From assembly GCA_016928435.1 (NCBI GenBank), contig JAFGKT010000075.1:1-64000 (forward strand): a DNA stretch of 64,000 nucleotides. The letters are read 5' to 3'. The DNA is from Sedimentisphaerales bacterium. GTDB taxonomy: Bacteria > Planctomycetota > Phycisphaerae > Sedimentisphaerales > SM23-30. This document shows, in pieces, positions 1 through 8,083 of this stretch. A program made the translations under genes and the position numbers. Below the pieces are notes generated by a model. That model did no database searches. It had not been told where the DNA came from and was given only the letters and a program-made list of their open reading frames with translations. Each line of letters opens with the position of its first letter. Within the stretch, counting starts at the first letter, position 1.

Positions 1-129
1 AATATAGCCCCCACCAACCCCCCTAAAAACCGCCTTTTTGACCCTCAAAACCGCTTATTCCCCGACATCTCCGGTTTTTCCCGCCTAACGTCCGCTTCTG
101 GCCATATCCAGTTGCGCTTTACACCTAAA

Positions 130-215
130 AAACCTTCGCGCATCTCACCTCCCGTCCCGCATCGCGCACCTGCGGCACTTCTGCGTACATATCCCACCAA
201 ATCTCTCATTTCCGC
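130..215 (+). repeat. Dispersed noncoding repeat, copy A
   Basis: This segment is clearly related to the reverse complement of 61502-61588. The first 28 bases match at about 26 positions and the last 26 at about 24, while the middle is diverged. The shared core includes GCGCATCTCAC followed by TCCCGTCC. No open frame is conserved between the copies, so the element is probably noncoding. Confidence 0.65.
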
Positions 216-317
216 GTCTCCATTTTGCGCATTTTTACTCCACTTTGGTAACACCTAACGGAAGCACCATCTACCCACCAAATATCCCAAAAACACCTTT
301 TCGCCTCTGGCGAATCT

Positions 318-392
318 AAAATCCGCGATAATCAGCGAACTCCGCGGTTTCGAATTCCCTGACCGACCAAAGATGTTGATGCACCCCGCTGA
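318..392 (+). repeat. Direct repeat, copy 1 (left of tRNA-Gln)
   Basis: This copy aligns with 728-800. Both contain AAAATC-GCGA-AATC-GC motifs, then CCCTGACCG-CCAA and a GAT(A/G)CA-C block. The two copies flank the tRNA-Gln gene. The AAAATCTGCG-type wording resembles short intergenic repeats found widely in bacterial genomes. Confidence 0.6.
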
Positions 393-536
393 ATATTTCC
401 CTCAAAATCAGCTTTTCGCCGTCGCTACTATCCGTTATAATCCCCACTTGCGTTGCTCAGCCAACCTCGGCCCAGCAATCGCACTCCTGTCGACAAGGAC
501 CGATCAGTACCGGCAAGTCCTTGCTAGGCAACAATT

Positions 537-607
537 TGGGGAATGGTGTAACGGTAGCACGGCTGACTCTGGATCAGCTAGTCGGGGTTCGAATCCCTGT
601 TCCCCAG
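537..607 (+). tRNA. tRNA-Gln (anticodon CTG)
   Basis: A complete cloverleaf can be drawn. The acceptor stem TGGGGAA pairs with TTCCCCA and is followed by discriminator G607. The anticodon stem GCTGA/TCAGC encloses CTCTGGA, giving anticodon CTG at 569-571. The T arm is CGGGG-TTCGAAT-CCCTG. The weak U1-A72 first pair is the known identity feature of bacterial tRNA-Gln. CCA is not encoded. Confidence 0.95.
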
Positions 608-820
608 TTCATAATCTCCCGCGAAATTCTTTAAATCCGCCAGAATCTTACCAGCCTCCCTAACCTCAATAACTACACCACACTACCGATTAATCCCTCT
701 GTGCTTAGTCGCCCCGTTGGCTAACCCAAAATCTGCGAAAATCCGCTAAATCTGTGGATAAAACTCCCTGACCGCCCAAGAATATTGATACATCCACTAA
801 TCGATTTTATGAAGTTACAC
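608..820. other. Intergenic region with second direct repeat
   Basis: This noncoding stretch runs between tRNA-Gln and the promoter of the anti-sigma operon. It contains direct-repeat copy 2 at 728-800. Inside that copy is one exact match to the DnaA-box consensus (complement strand, 753-761), which is isolated and probably fortuitous. Confidence 0.5.
728..800 (+). repeat. Direct repeat, copy 2
   Basis: This is the partner of 318-392. The match continues through CCCTGACCG and the following GATACATCCACT-like block. The two copies are about 410 bases apart with tRNA-Gln between them. Confidence 0.6.
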
Positions 821-849
821 TTGAGAACCGCGGCAATGCACCTTACAAT
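821..849 (+). promoter_or_regulatory. Predicted sigma-70 promoter of the STAS operon
   Basis: TTGAGA (821-826) is a 5/6 match to the -35 consensus. After a 17-base spacer comes TACAAT (844-849), a 5/6 match to the -10. Transcription would begin near 856, giving a leader of about 75 bases before the STAS gene at 932. Confidence 0.55.
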
Positions 850-931
850 ATAGCAATCAATAGGGCATGCCATTGTCAGCATCAAAATGATTGTTGGCAG
901 TAAGTTACGTTTAATTCTTGAAGAGGCTAAA

Positions 932-1288
932 ATGGAAAAGCACGGACCCAGAATCGAAGTCACTCGTGAAGGAAGCATAACTATTGTTGACCTTCTTGAT
1001 GAGGAAGTCCTCGAAGAACATATCATAGCCGACATCGCTGAATCTCTGTTTGGTGTAATCGAAGATGAAAAACCGGTCAAAATGGTCTTGAGCTTCGCCC
1101 GCGTCAAACATATGAGTTCTGCCGCGTTGGGCATGCTTATCCGCTTGAATAAACACACCGAAGAGACCGGCGGATGCCTCAAACTCTGCGATATAAGAGA
1201 AGCCCTCTATCAAGTGTTCCTAATCACCAAGCTCAATAAGTTGTTCGATATCTACGATAACGAAGACACCGCCGTCAAAAGTTTCTAA
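932..1288 (+). CDS. Anti-anti-sigma factor, STAS domain (SpoIIAA/RsbV-like)
   Basis: This 118-residue protein is a single STAS domain. In this family an unphosphorylated serine lets the protein bind an anti-sigma kinase and so release a sigma factor. The serine pair in HMSSAALGMLI (residues 62-63) lies where the phosphorylated serine of SpoIIAA sits, although the usual preceding Asp-Ser wording is absent. The start at 932 is preferred over the upstream ATG at 887 because AGAGG precedes it at good spacing. The next gene is the matching kinase-fold protein, which supports a partner-switching pair. The sigma or other target is unknown. Confidence 0.85.
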   Translation: MEKHGPRIEVTREGSITIVDLLDEEVLEEHIIADIAESLFGVIEDEKPVKMVLSFARVKHMSSAALGMLIRLNKHTEETGGCLKLCDIREALYQVFLITKLNKLFDIYDNEDTAVKSF

Positions 1289-1370
1289 ATCCAACCCAAA
1301 AACGAGATAGAAACTCAACGGAACATTTACCAAAGATAATTGCGTGGCCGTCAGGCCGATTCCTCCTCAT

Positions 1371-1376
1371 TATAAT
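1371..1376 (+). promoter_or_regulatory. Perfect -10 hexamer before the kinase-fold gene
   Basis: TATAAT occurs 26 bases before the TTG start at 1402. The hexamer 17 bases upstream (CCGTCA) is a poor -35 match. It may be an internal promoter or a chance match; a GGCC-GTCA-GGCC palindrome lies just upstream. Confidence 0.3.
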
Positions 1377-1401
1377 AGAGTATTTAACGGATTAAATAGC
1401 A

Positions 1402-1803
1402 TTGCACGAATGTAAGATTTCCAGTTGTTTTTGCCAAGCCAAGCAGCTCGAAGACGATATCGTCAACGCTGCCCAAGAGTGCGGCCATGATGAAGAAAGC
1501 ATCTTTGCTTTGCGATTGAGCCTCGAAGAAGCATTTGCCAACGCCATCCGACACGGAAATCAACAGGATAAAACCAAAAACATCTCTGTTCGATACAGTG
1601 TAACCAAAGAATGCATCGAAATATTCGTCGCCGATGAAGGTCTAGGATTCGACCCCAGCGAAGTGCCCGACCCAACTGAAGAGAAAAACCTCCAAAAACC
1701 TACCGGTCGAGGTATTATGCTGATGCGCTCTTATATGAACCTAGTGGAATATAACGAAACCGGTAATATGCTCCACCTGGTAAAATTGGGCAAAGTCGGA
1801 TAA
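1402..1803 (+). CDS. Anti-sigma factor serine kinase-like ATPase (SpoIIAB/RsbW family)
   Basis: This 133-residue protein has the GHKL (HATPase_c) ATP-binding fold: N-box EAFANAIRHGN (43-53), G1 box DEGLGFDP (78-85) and G2 box GRGIMLM (102-108). Family members bind and hold a sigma factor and phosphorylate the STAS antagonist, here encoded just upstream. The only start that keeps the whole domain is TTG at 1402. Its ribosome site is weak, so the exact start is uncertain. The gene lies 113 bases after the STAS gene and 15 bases before the amidase gene. Confidence 0.85.
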   Translation: MHECKISSCFCQAKQLEDDIVNAAQECGHDEESIFALRLSLEEAFANAIRHGNQQDKTKNISVRYSVTKECIEIFVADEGLGFDPSEVPDPTEEKNLQKPTGRGIMLMRSYMNLVEYNETGNMLHLVKLGKVG

Positions 1804-1818
1804 TGGAAATCTAAAAAA

Positions 1819-2511
1819 ATGCGCCATTACAGTCACGTCGCTAAATTCCAAGTTCGGATGGGATGGACATTCTTGGTTGTAGTGTTAGCCTCCGTTCTGT
1901 TGGGCGGTTGTCCGGCTGCCCAGCGTACCCTGCCTAATCCGATGTTAAGACCCGTCGGCCCCGCCGAGATGGTTTCAAACAACACATTGCCGCCCCAGCA
2001 AAACTACACCAACAATTACACCTCCGCGCACCAGGAATGGCTACCAAACCCACAGCAAGAAGTAAGAGACCGATGGGAAGGAATCTTAATACACCACACC
2101 GCAACCAATAGAGGTTGCGCTGATTACATCAACCAACTCCACATACAGCGAGGATGGGACGGCCTCGGTTACGACTTCGTCATCAATAACGGAACCGATA
2201 AACCCGACGGACTAATAGAGGTCGGCTGGCGCTGGCGAATTCAACGAGAAGGAGCCCATTGCCGGGTAGAAGGCGATAATACAAATTATTGGAACGAACA
2301 TACTATTGGTATAGCGCTAATCGGGAATTTTGAAAACTACCCACCAAGCGCAGCACAATACGCTTCGTTGACGGAACTGGTGCGATTTCTAATGGATCGG
2401 TACCATATCACACCTGACCAAGTTAAAGGGCATCGTGACATTGAACCAACGGCGTGCCCGGGGGCGAATTTTGATATGGAACGGTTCAGACAGATGCTTA
2501 GGACACGTTAA
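1819..2511 (+). CDS. Lipoprotein N-acetylmuramoyl-L-alanine amidase (Amidase_2)
   Basis: This 230-residue protein has a signal sequence ending in lipobox LLGGC (Cys31), so it is probably a lipid-anchored envelope protein. The Amidase_2/PGRP domain spans about 85-228. Zinc ligands are expected at His92/His93 (IHHTAT), His205 (GHRDIEP) and Cys213 (TACPG). The family cuts the amide bond between N-acetylmuramic acid and L-alanine in peptidoglycan. It starts 15 bases after the anti-sigma kinase gene, so a common transcript is likely, linking wall turnover or stress to the partner switch by position only. TTGGTG-GTTTA-CACCAA follows the stop but has no T run. Confidence 0.88.
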   Translation: MRHYSHVAKFQVRMGWTFLVVVLASVLLGGCPAAQRTLPNPMLRPVGPAEMVSNNTLPPQQNYTNNYTSAHQEWLPNPQQEVRDRWEGILIHHTATNRGCADYINQLHIQRGWDGLGYDFVINNGTDKPDGLIEVGWRWRIQREGAHCRVEGDNTNYWNEHTIGIALIGNFENYPPSAAQYASLTELVRFLMDRYHITPDQVKGHRDIEPTACPGANFDMERFRQMLRTR

Positions 2512-2696
2512 AGTTTGGTGGTTTACACCAAGAGGGGCGGGATATCATGATGGCGATGAGATGGCAGTGTCAATAGTATCGCGTGAGATGTTCTTGATAC
2601 TACCCGAGGAATAAGGGAACACAATTCACAGCCGGTTTTTTTGTGGGGTGATTGGGCTGTGTGGGGATGCCGGCGGTGGGGACCACAGCTGGAAAC

Positions 2697-4289
2697 TTAT
2701 ACGGCGGAGCTTTCTAGGATGTCTTCAGACGCTTTTGATCTTCTGAACATTGAAGAGTAAGTGGCTTGCAGAGACAGGAAACCGACGTAATAGTATCCGA
2801 AGGTAAAGGTAATCAGAAAGGGCAGACAGCAAATAAGGGCGTATCCACCTCGTTTGATGCATAGAACGGTACATACGGTCATGTAAACACCGTAAGCCAA
2901 TTCGATAAAAGGCATAAAAGCTGGTTTGCGGGCGAAGGAGCCGGCTTTTTTATGCCATGCGTTTTTCTTCTCGTCGGAGGCGACGCCAAACTTGGGGGTT
3001 CGTTCAAAAGCGGTATCTTTGCCGAACAAGGCTTCGAGTACGCCCCGGCCGTTGTTCAATCCCATACCTACGCCCAAGCTCATCAAGAAGGGCAAATATA
3101 AAACTTTGTCGTACCAGGAATGGAATATTTCTCGCTGGCTGCACATATAAAAGGTGCTTGCTGAGCAACTGCCGATAACGAACAAGGAGAAATCCAACAG
3201 ACTTCTGATAGTTGCCTGGTCGCCGAAAGCCGAGATTCGCATAGCGAAGACCGGCAGCAAAAGCAACATCAGTATCGACATAAATAGGTATGACATGGGG
3301 TTGAGCAAATGGAAGCTGGCTTCGAGCTTGACGCGCCAGCTCAAGGATTTGCTGCAAAGAATGCGAGGCAGCAGTTTCTTGGCGGTTTGCACAGCCCCTT
3401 TGGTCCAGCGGAATTGCTGCTGTTTGAATCCTTGAATTTCCGGGGGCAGTTCAGCAGGAGAAGTAACATCGGAAAGGAAAATAAAACGCCAACCGGCAAG
3501 TTGGCAGCGATATGAAAGATCGAGATCTTCAGTCAACGTATCGTGTTGCCAGCCGCCGCCTTGTTCGATACAAATTCGGCGCCAAATACCGGCTGTGCCG
3601 TTGAAGTTCATGAATCTGCCGGAACGACTGCGAGCGGCATGTTCGATGACAAAATGACCATCGAGTAATATCGCCTGACCACGTGTAAGCAAAGATTGGT
3701 CACGGTTGATATGATCCCACCGCACCTGCACCATACCGATTTTTTCATCGGTGAAATAATGAATGCTGTGTTGGAGCATGTCAGGCTTAGGAACAAAGTC
3801 AGCGTCAAAGACGACTATGAATTCCCCGGTCGCGGTTTTGAGGCCGTTGTCGAGAGCGCCGGCTTTGAAGCCGGTACGATCTTGACGATGGATATATACT
3901 ATATCAATGCCTTGGGCAGCATGACGCTGGACGGCTTTTTGGGCGATATTGCGGGTTTCGTCGGTTGAGTCATCCAAGACTTGGATTTGAAGTTTGTCGG
4001 CAGGATAATCAAAAGCACAAACACTATCAATAATACGCTCAGCAACGTAAAGCTCGTTGTACATGGGTAGCTGCACAGTCACCTTAGGCAGCTCAGTGAA
4101 ACGTTGGGTGATTTTGGGGGTTTGGTGGCGATGCCGATAGTAGAGAAAAACCAACACCCAGCGATGTATGCCGAATATAGCTACGAAACCCAGCATGAGC
4201 AGATACAGACCGGTTATCCCGCCTGTGACTACGGAGACTAAAACATCCATAGCACTGCTGGCAGCAATAACATTCTGCATGATGGGCAT
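2697..4289 (-). CDS. Membrane glycosyltransferase, family GT2 (cellulose synthase-like)
   Basis: This 530-residue processive-type GT2 enzyme has one N-terminal membrane segment (about 17-50) and several C-terminal ones (about 320-520). Catalytic motifs are in order: DD (106-107), DAD (162-164), TED (253-255) and QQFRW (291-295). The QxxRW motif marks enzymes that polymerise beta-linked sugars across the inner membrane, such as cellulose or glucomannan synthases. The sugar donor cannot be told from sequence. No PilZ domain and no cellulose operon partners are nearby. It lies just downstream of the HIT gene on the same strand. Confidence 0.88.
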   Translation of the reverse strand: MPIMQNVIAASSAMDVLVSVVTGGITGLYLLMLGFVAIFGIHRWVLVFLYYRHRHQTPKITQRFTELPKVTVQLPMYNELYVAERIIDSVCAFDYPADKLQIQVLDDSTDETRNIAQKAVQRHAAQGIDIVYIHRQDRTGFKAGALDNGLKTATGEFIVVFDADFVPKPDMLQHSIHYFTDEKIGMVQVRWDHINRDQSLLTRGQAILLDGHFVIEHAARSRSGRFMNFNGTAGIWRRICIEQGGGWQHDTLTEDLDLSYRCQLAGWRFIFLSDVTSPAELPPEIQGFKQQQFRWTKGAVQTAKKLLPRILCSKSLSWRVKLEASFHLLNPMSYLFMSILMLLLLPVFAMRISAFGDQATIRSLLDFSLFVIGSCSASTFYMCSQREIFHSWYDKVLYLPFLMSLGVGMGLNNGRGVLEALFGKDTAFERTPKFGVASDEKKNAWHKKAGSFARKPAFMPFIELAYGVYMTVCTVLCIKRGGYALICCLPFLITFTFGYYYVGFLSLQATYSSMFRRSKASEDILESSAV

Positions 4290-4325
4290 AATAACCTTCA
4301 GTTTTTTCCAAACCTACTTAAAACA

Positions 4326-4739
4326 TCAAAGCAGGGATTTGATTTCTTTGGCAATTTCTTCGATAAGGCCCTGCGGGTACTTTCCCGCCGGCCATCCAGA
4401 CAACACACCATCTCCTTCAATCCGAGGGATGATATGGAAATGCACGTGGCCCACTAATTGGCCGGCACAACGACCGTTATTATTGAGAATGTTGTACCCC
4501 TGAGCCTTGGTCGCTCCAACCACTGCGTCGCCAATAGCAGCTAACTGCCCAGCAAGCTGAGCTACAACTTCCTGAGGACATTCAGACAGGGTGGCGTAAT
4601 GTTTTTTGGGGATTAGCAGACAATGGCCGGGGCTAACCGGGGCAATATCGAGAAACGATAACATATATTGGTCTTCGTAGATTTTACATGCCGGGATGCT
4701 GCCATTAACGATCTGACAAAAAACACAGTCAGCACCCAT
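4326..4739 (-). CDS. HIT family nucleotide-binding protein
   Basis: This 137-residue HIT protein carries the histidine triad HVHFH (His98, His100, His102) and an N-terminal CVFCQI segment typical of the Hint branch. Hint proteins hydrolyse AMP-lysine or related nucleoside phosphoramidates; the physiological substrate is usually unknown. The start at 4739 is preferred over an upstream TTG or ATG because GGAGGT precedes it by eight bases. It follows rplQ after about 115 bases and may be the last gene reached by alpha-operon transcription. Confidence 0.9.
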   Translation of the reverse strand: MGADCVFCQIVNGSIPACKIYEDQYMLSFLDIAPVSPGHCLLIPKKHYATLSECPQEVVAQLAGQLAAIGDAVVGATKAQGYNILNNNGRCAGQLVGHVHFHIIPRIEGDGVLSGWPAGKYPQGLIEEIAKEIKSLL

Positions 4740-4853
4740 ATTGGCACCTCCAAAATGCCACAAAATGCATCGCAAATCCGTATCGCTAAAACCGCCAACC
4801 TCAGAGCTGACACCTATGATACAACAAAATCAACGAGCAAACAACATGGACTA

Positions 4854-5438
4854 TTAGTTGCCGGTCTTTTCATCCGTTTGATCTGCGGAAGCAGCTTCGG
4901 CATCTTTCGTTTCGGTTTGATCGGCTGAACTTTCAGCGGTGGTATCGGCAGCGTCAATATTAGCATCAGCTTTCGGCTCAATGGACACCGGTGCATCCTC
5001 GGTAGTGAAGACGGTATTTTGAGGCTTGGCCTTTACTGTTTCTTCGACCAGCTGGAGCAATACCAATTGGCCATTATCGCCGACACGCCTTAACGGTAGA
5101 TTAATGATACGTGTATATCCGCCGTTGCGTGAGGCAAAACGTGGGCCCACCTCTGAAAATAGCTTGCCGATCACCGTATTGACCTTCATGGGCTCACCAT
5201 CTTGGATTGCACAAATATCGCGATCCTGCAAAAGGGAGATAGCCCTTCTCCGGGCATGTAAGCTACCATCTTTGGCTAGAGTGACAAGTTTTTCAACGAA
5301 AGGCTTGACGAATTTAGCCTTTTCGCGGGTTGTCGAGATGGTTCCATGCTCGATCACCGAAGCTGCCAGATTACGCCGCAAAGCGGTGCGGTGGGCACTA
5401 GTCCGGCTCAGGTGTCTTCCACGTACCTGGTGTCGCAT
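4854..5438 (-). CDS. rplQ: 50S ribosomal protein L17 with acidic C-terminal extension
   Basis: Residues 1 to about 125 form a normal bL17, beginning MRHQVRGRHLSRTSAHRTAL. The usual family length is about 115-130, but this protein has 194 residues. The extra tail of about 65 residues is low in complexity and rich in Ala, Asp, Glu and Thr. L17 sits near the exit of the peptide tunnel, so an acidic tail could reach solvent. The gene follows rpoA, the conserved order of the alpha operon, after a 138-base spacer with two hairpins. Confidence 0.95.
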   Translation of the reverse strand: MRHQVRGRHLSRTSAHRTALRRNLAASVIEHGTISTTREKAKFVKPFVEKLVTLAKDGSLHARRRAISLLQDRDICAIQDGEPMKVNTVIGKLFSEVGPRFASRNGGYTRIINLPLRRVGDNGQLVLLQLVEETVKAKPQNTVFTTEDAPVSIEPKADANIDAADTTAESSADQTETKDAEAASADQTDEKTGN

Positions 5439-5518
5439 TTTACTTTCCGTCCTTATCAGAATGGCTGTCCGACATTACATCTTATCGGCACAGGCGTTAA
5501 CATCATCCAAGCGTTTTT

Positions 5519-5567
5519 TGGGATCCGTTTCATCAGGTTACGGGAATCCCAGCCGGCAAGAGCCGGC
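5519..5567 (-). other. Two adjacent hairpins between rpoA and rplQ
   Basis: TGGGAT (5519-5524) pairs with ATCCCA (5546-5551). Immediately after, GCCGGC-AAGA-GCCGGC (5552-5567) forms a GC-only stem with a four-base loop. No T run follows on the minus strand, so this looks like mRNA structure rather than a terminator. Confidence 0.45.
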
Positions 5568-5576
5568 CACGCTCAC

Positions 5577-6620
5577 TTATTCACCAATATCACTACTATC
5601 ATCACCGGCGACATGCTGGAGTTCCATCGCGGGCAGATTCATACCCAACAACAAACCCATATCCGCCAATTTACGTTTTACTTCACGCAAGCTGGTTTTA
5701 CCGAAGCTGCGTAGATTGAGCAGTTCACTTTCCGGCATCGACACCAATTGCCCGACGGTTTCGATCTTGGCCATTTCGAGACAATTATTAGCTCGAACAG
5801 ACAGCTCAAGGTCGGCAATTGTGGTATTGAGCTTACGCCGCAATTCTTCATCTACGGCTTGCTCAACGGGCGCGCCAATTTCGGCAGCGGCAGGCTCAAC
5901 CATTTCATCACTCATCTCAAAATACTGCACGAAAGGCGAAAGGTGTTTGCGTAAGATCTTAGCTGATTCCACCAACGCCATTTCCGGACTGACGGTTCCA
6001 TCGGTCCAGATTTCCATGATTAGTCGGTCGTAATTAATTTTCTGTCCCACGCGGGTCTCTTCGGTCTTATATCGCACACGGGTAACGGGCGAATAAAGAG
6101 CATCGACGGGAATAACGCCGACTTCCTGCTCGGAGGCTTTGTCATCATGTGTTGCGATAATATACCCACGTCCCTTTTCGACGGTCATTTCCATCGAGAA
6201 TTCGACGTTGTCGGTAAGGGTCGCGATAACACAATCCGGATTCATAATAGTGATGGTCGGATCGGCTTGAATATCGGCACCGGTTATTTGGCCGGCGGAG
6301 TTTTTCCGCACGGTCATTTTCTTGGGCTCATCACTATCGAGTTTTACCACAAGTGATTTGATATTCAGAATAATATCGGTGACATCTTCGAGGACACCGG
6401 GCAGCGACATAAACTCATGGGGAGCATTCGCGATTTTAACCGAAGTAATGGCACTTCCTTCGAGCGAGGAAAGCAAAACCCTTCTTAGGCCATTACCCAC
6501 TGTTATTCCGAAACCGCGTTCAAAAGGCTCAATGATCAGCCGACCATATTTATCGGTTGATACGGTTTTGTCCAGTTCAACTTTAGTGGGCAATTCAAGC
6601 CCGCGCCACCTAATTCGCAT
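5577..6620 (-). CDS. rpoA: DNA-directed RNA polymerase subunit alpha
   Basis: This 347-residue alpha subunit contains the N-terminal dimerisation and assembly domain (for example NGLRRVLLSSLEG) and the C-terminal domain with LNLRSFGKTSLREVKRKL, the helix-hairpin-helix part that contacts UP elements and activators. The start at 6620 follows GGGAGG by eight bases. The gene normally between rpsK and rpoA, rpsD, is absent; a 200-base spacer takes its place. Confidence 0.97.
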   Translation of the reverse strand: MRIRWRGLELPTKVELDKTVSTDKYGRLIIEPFERGFGITVGNGLRRVLLSSLEGSAITSVKIANAPHEFMSLPGVLEDVTDIILNIKSLVVKLDSDEPKKMTVRKNSAGQITGADIQADPTITIMNPDCVIATLTDNVEFSMEMTVEKGRGYIIATHDDKASEQEVGVIPVDALYSPVTRVRYKTEETRVGQKINYDRLIMEIWTDGTVSPEMALVESAKILRKHLSPFVQYFEMSDEMVEPAAAEIGAPVEQAVDEELRRKLNTTIADLELSVRANNCLEMAKIETVGQLVSMPESELLNLRSFGKTSLREVKRKLADMGLLLGMNLPAMELQHVAGDDSSDIGE

Positions 6621-6822
6621 TTGTTAGGCCTCCCTATTTCGGGTCAAGGTTGAGGATACTGTCAACCGCAGGACCAATCGGTCGGATCAAGCAAGTCGAG
6701 CAGGGCGTCTCAAATCAGTACCCGGCAGGTATTGCATCAAAACTAAAAAACAACTGTTGTCGTCAATTCCATCTCGGTCTCGCCTCAGTGGCAATTAATC
6801 ACACGCAGGCAAAGACAAAGAT

Positions 6823-7209
6823 TTAGACTCTGCGGCGTTTTCCCGGGCGACAACCGTTGTGAGGCAAAGGAGTCACGTCTTCGATGGATGCGATTCTCAA
6901 TCCCGCTCCCTGGAGCGATGTAATCGCAGACTCTCGTCCTCCGCCAGCCCCTTTGACACGGACTTCTACTTCGACCACGCCAAGTTTTTTGGCGGCATTG
7001 GCACATTTTTCCGCGGCACGTTGCGCGGCAAACGGCGTACTCTTACGTGATCCTTTGAAGCCGATGGTTCCGGCGGAGTCCCAACAAAGAGTTTCTCCGT
7101 TGGTATCGGTGATAGTTATGAGAGTATTATTGAAGGAAGCCTTAATATGGACAATACCTTTGCCCACATTACGTCTGACCTTCTTTTTAACACCTTTCTT
7201 CTTCGCCAT
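6823..7209 (-). CDS. rpsK: 30S ribosomal protein S11
   Basis: This 128-residue uS11 has the family segments [16 protein letters not shown] and [20 protein letters not shown] at its end. S11 sits on the 30S platform near the E site. It is encoded 61 bases downstream of rpsM. The basic N-terminus [13 protein letters not shown] is typical. Confidence 0.97.
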   Translation of the reverse strand: MAKKKGVKKKVRRNVGKGIVHIKASFNNTLITITDTNGETLCWDSAGTIGFKGSRKSTPFAAQRAAEKCANAAKKLGVVEVEVRVKGAGGGRESAITSLQGAGLRIASIEDVTPLPHNGCRPGKRRRV

Positions 7210-7270
7210 AAGGTAACCCTTTTTCGCTTAACTAATTAGCACATAATCTTTGAAATAAACAATCAAAGAC

Positions 7271-7654
7271 TTAGCGCATTTCCTTAACGCCCTTCTTACC
7301 AGCAACAGTTTTTCTCGGTCCCTTTCGGGTCCGGGCGTTACTTTGGGTACACTGCCCTCTGACAGGCAATCCACGTCGGTGTCTCAAGCCGCGATAACAC
7401 ACGATATCTCGGAGCCGAGCGATATTCTGGCTGGTTTGCCGTCGCAGTTGTCCTTCGACAATATAACTGCGGTCAATAATACCGGCAATTCGGCTGAGTT
7501 CATCATCGGTGAGTTCTTTGGCTCGAACGATCTCAGAGATTTCAGCTTCTTTGAGAATCTGCTTTGACAGAAACCGTCCGATCCCGTGGATATACGTCAA
7601 TGAAATCCAAATAGGCTTGTCATTGGGAACATCAATACCAGCTATACGTGGCAT
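7271..7654 (-). CDS. rpsM: 30S ribosomal protein S13
   Basis: This 127-residue uS13 begins [19 protein letters not shown] and contains the conserved [19 protein letters not shown] region and the basic C-terminal tail that reaches the P-site tRNA. Its closeness to rpmJ (12 bases) and infA follows the usual secY-adk-map-infA-rpmJ-rpsM order. Confidence 0.97.
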   Translation of the reverse strand: MPRIAGIDVPNDKPIWISLTYIHGIGRFLSKQILKEAEISEIVRAKELTDDELSRIAGIIDRSYIVEGQLRRQTSQNIARLRDIVCYRGLRHRRGLPVRGQCTQSNARTRKGPRKTVAGKKGVKEMR

Positions 7655-7665
7655 AATCGACCTCG

Positions 7666-7785
7666 CTACTTACCTTGACGCTGTTTATGACGCGGATTAG
7701 CCGAACAAATGACTCTCACCACGCCTTTGCGTTTGATAATCTTACAGTTTTCACATATTCGTTTTACAGAACTACGTACTTTCAT
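7666..7785 (-). CDS. rpmJ: 50S ribosomal protein L36 (zinc-binding type)
   Basis: This short gene encodes 39 residues starting [20 protein letters not shown]. The zinc ligands of the C+ form are present: Cys11, Cys14, Cys27 and a histidine near 33. It lies between infA and rpsM with 35- and 11-base gaps, its standard position. The stop is TAG at 7668-7666. Confidence 0.95.
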   Translation of the reverse strand: MKVRSSVKRICENCKIIKRKGVVRVICSANPRHKQRQGK

Positions 7786-7820
7786 GGCTATTCTACCTCT
7801 ATTACAGCATCTCTACGATT

Positions 7821-8036
7821 TTACTTGCGTAGAGTAATCCGGCCCCGAGTTAGATCATAAGGACTCAACTCAACAGTGACGCTATCACCAGGCAAGATTC
7901 TGATAAAGTTCATTCTCATTTTACCGGAAACATGGGCCAGTATTTCGTGTCCGTTTTCCAACCGTACTCGAAAAACCGCATTAGGCAACGCCTCTACAAC
8001 CGTGGCATCGACCTTGATAGCGTCTTTTTTAGCCAT
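7821..8036 (-). CDS. infA: Translation initiation factor IF-1
   Basis: This 71-residue protein is a single OB-fold domain, beginning [20 protein letters not shown] and including [13 protein letters not shown] and [11 protein letters not shown]-1 blocks the A site during initiation. The gene sits between map and rpmJ, as in many bacteria. Confidence 0.97.
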   Translation of the reverse strand: MAKKDAIKVDATVVEALPNAVFRVRLENGHEILAHVSGKMRMNFIRILPGDSVTVELSPYDLTRGRITLRK

Positions 8037-8083
8037 AGGCGTTTCCTTAGATATCTATGTTAGTACCAATATACCTAAAAAGG

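Larger units (their letters stand above)
1..536. other. Noncoding C-rich region before tRNA-Gln
   Basis: I see no convincing gene here. The plus strand is strongly C-rich with several CCCCC runs. The stretch holds one copy of a dispersed repeat (130-215) and the first copy of a direct repeat (318-392). Short open frames on both strands lack ribosome sites and recognisable protein features. Confidence 0.6.

Noticed and set aside
373-663. A 96-codon plus-strand open frame
   Set aside because: It runs through the tRNA-Gln gene and has no ribosome site or protein features.
753-761. Exact DnaA-box consensus (complement strand)
   Set aside because: It is single and lies inside a common repeat word; no cluster or AT-rich unwinding region accompanies it.
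6621-6822. Possible remnant of rpsD between rpsK and rpoA
   Set aside because: Neither strand shows S4-like segments; the spacer appears noncoding.
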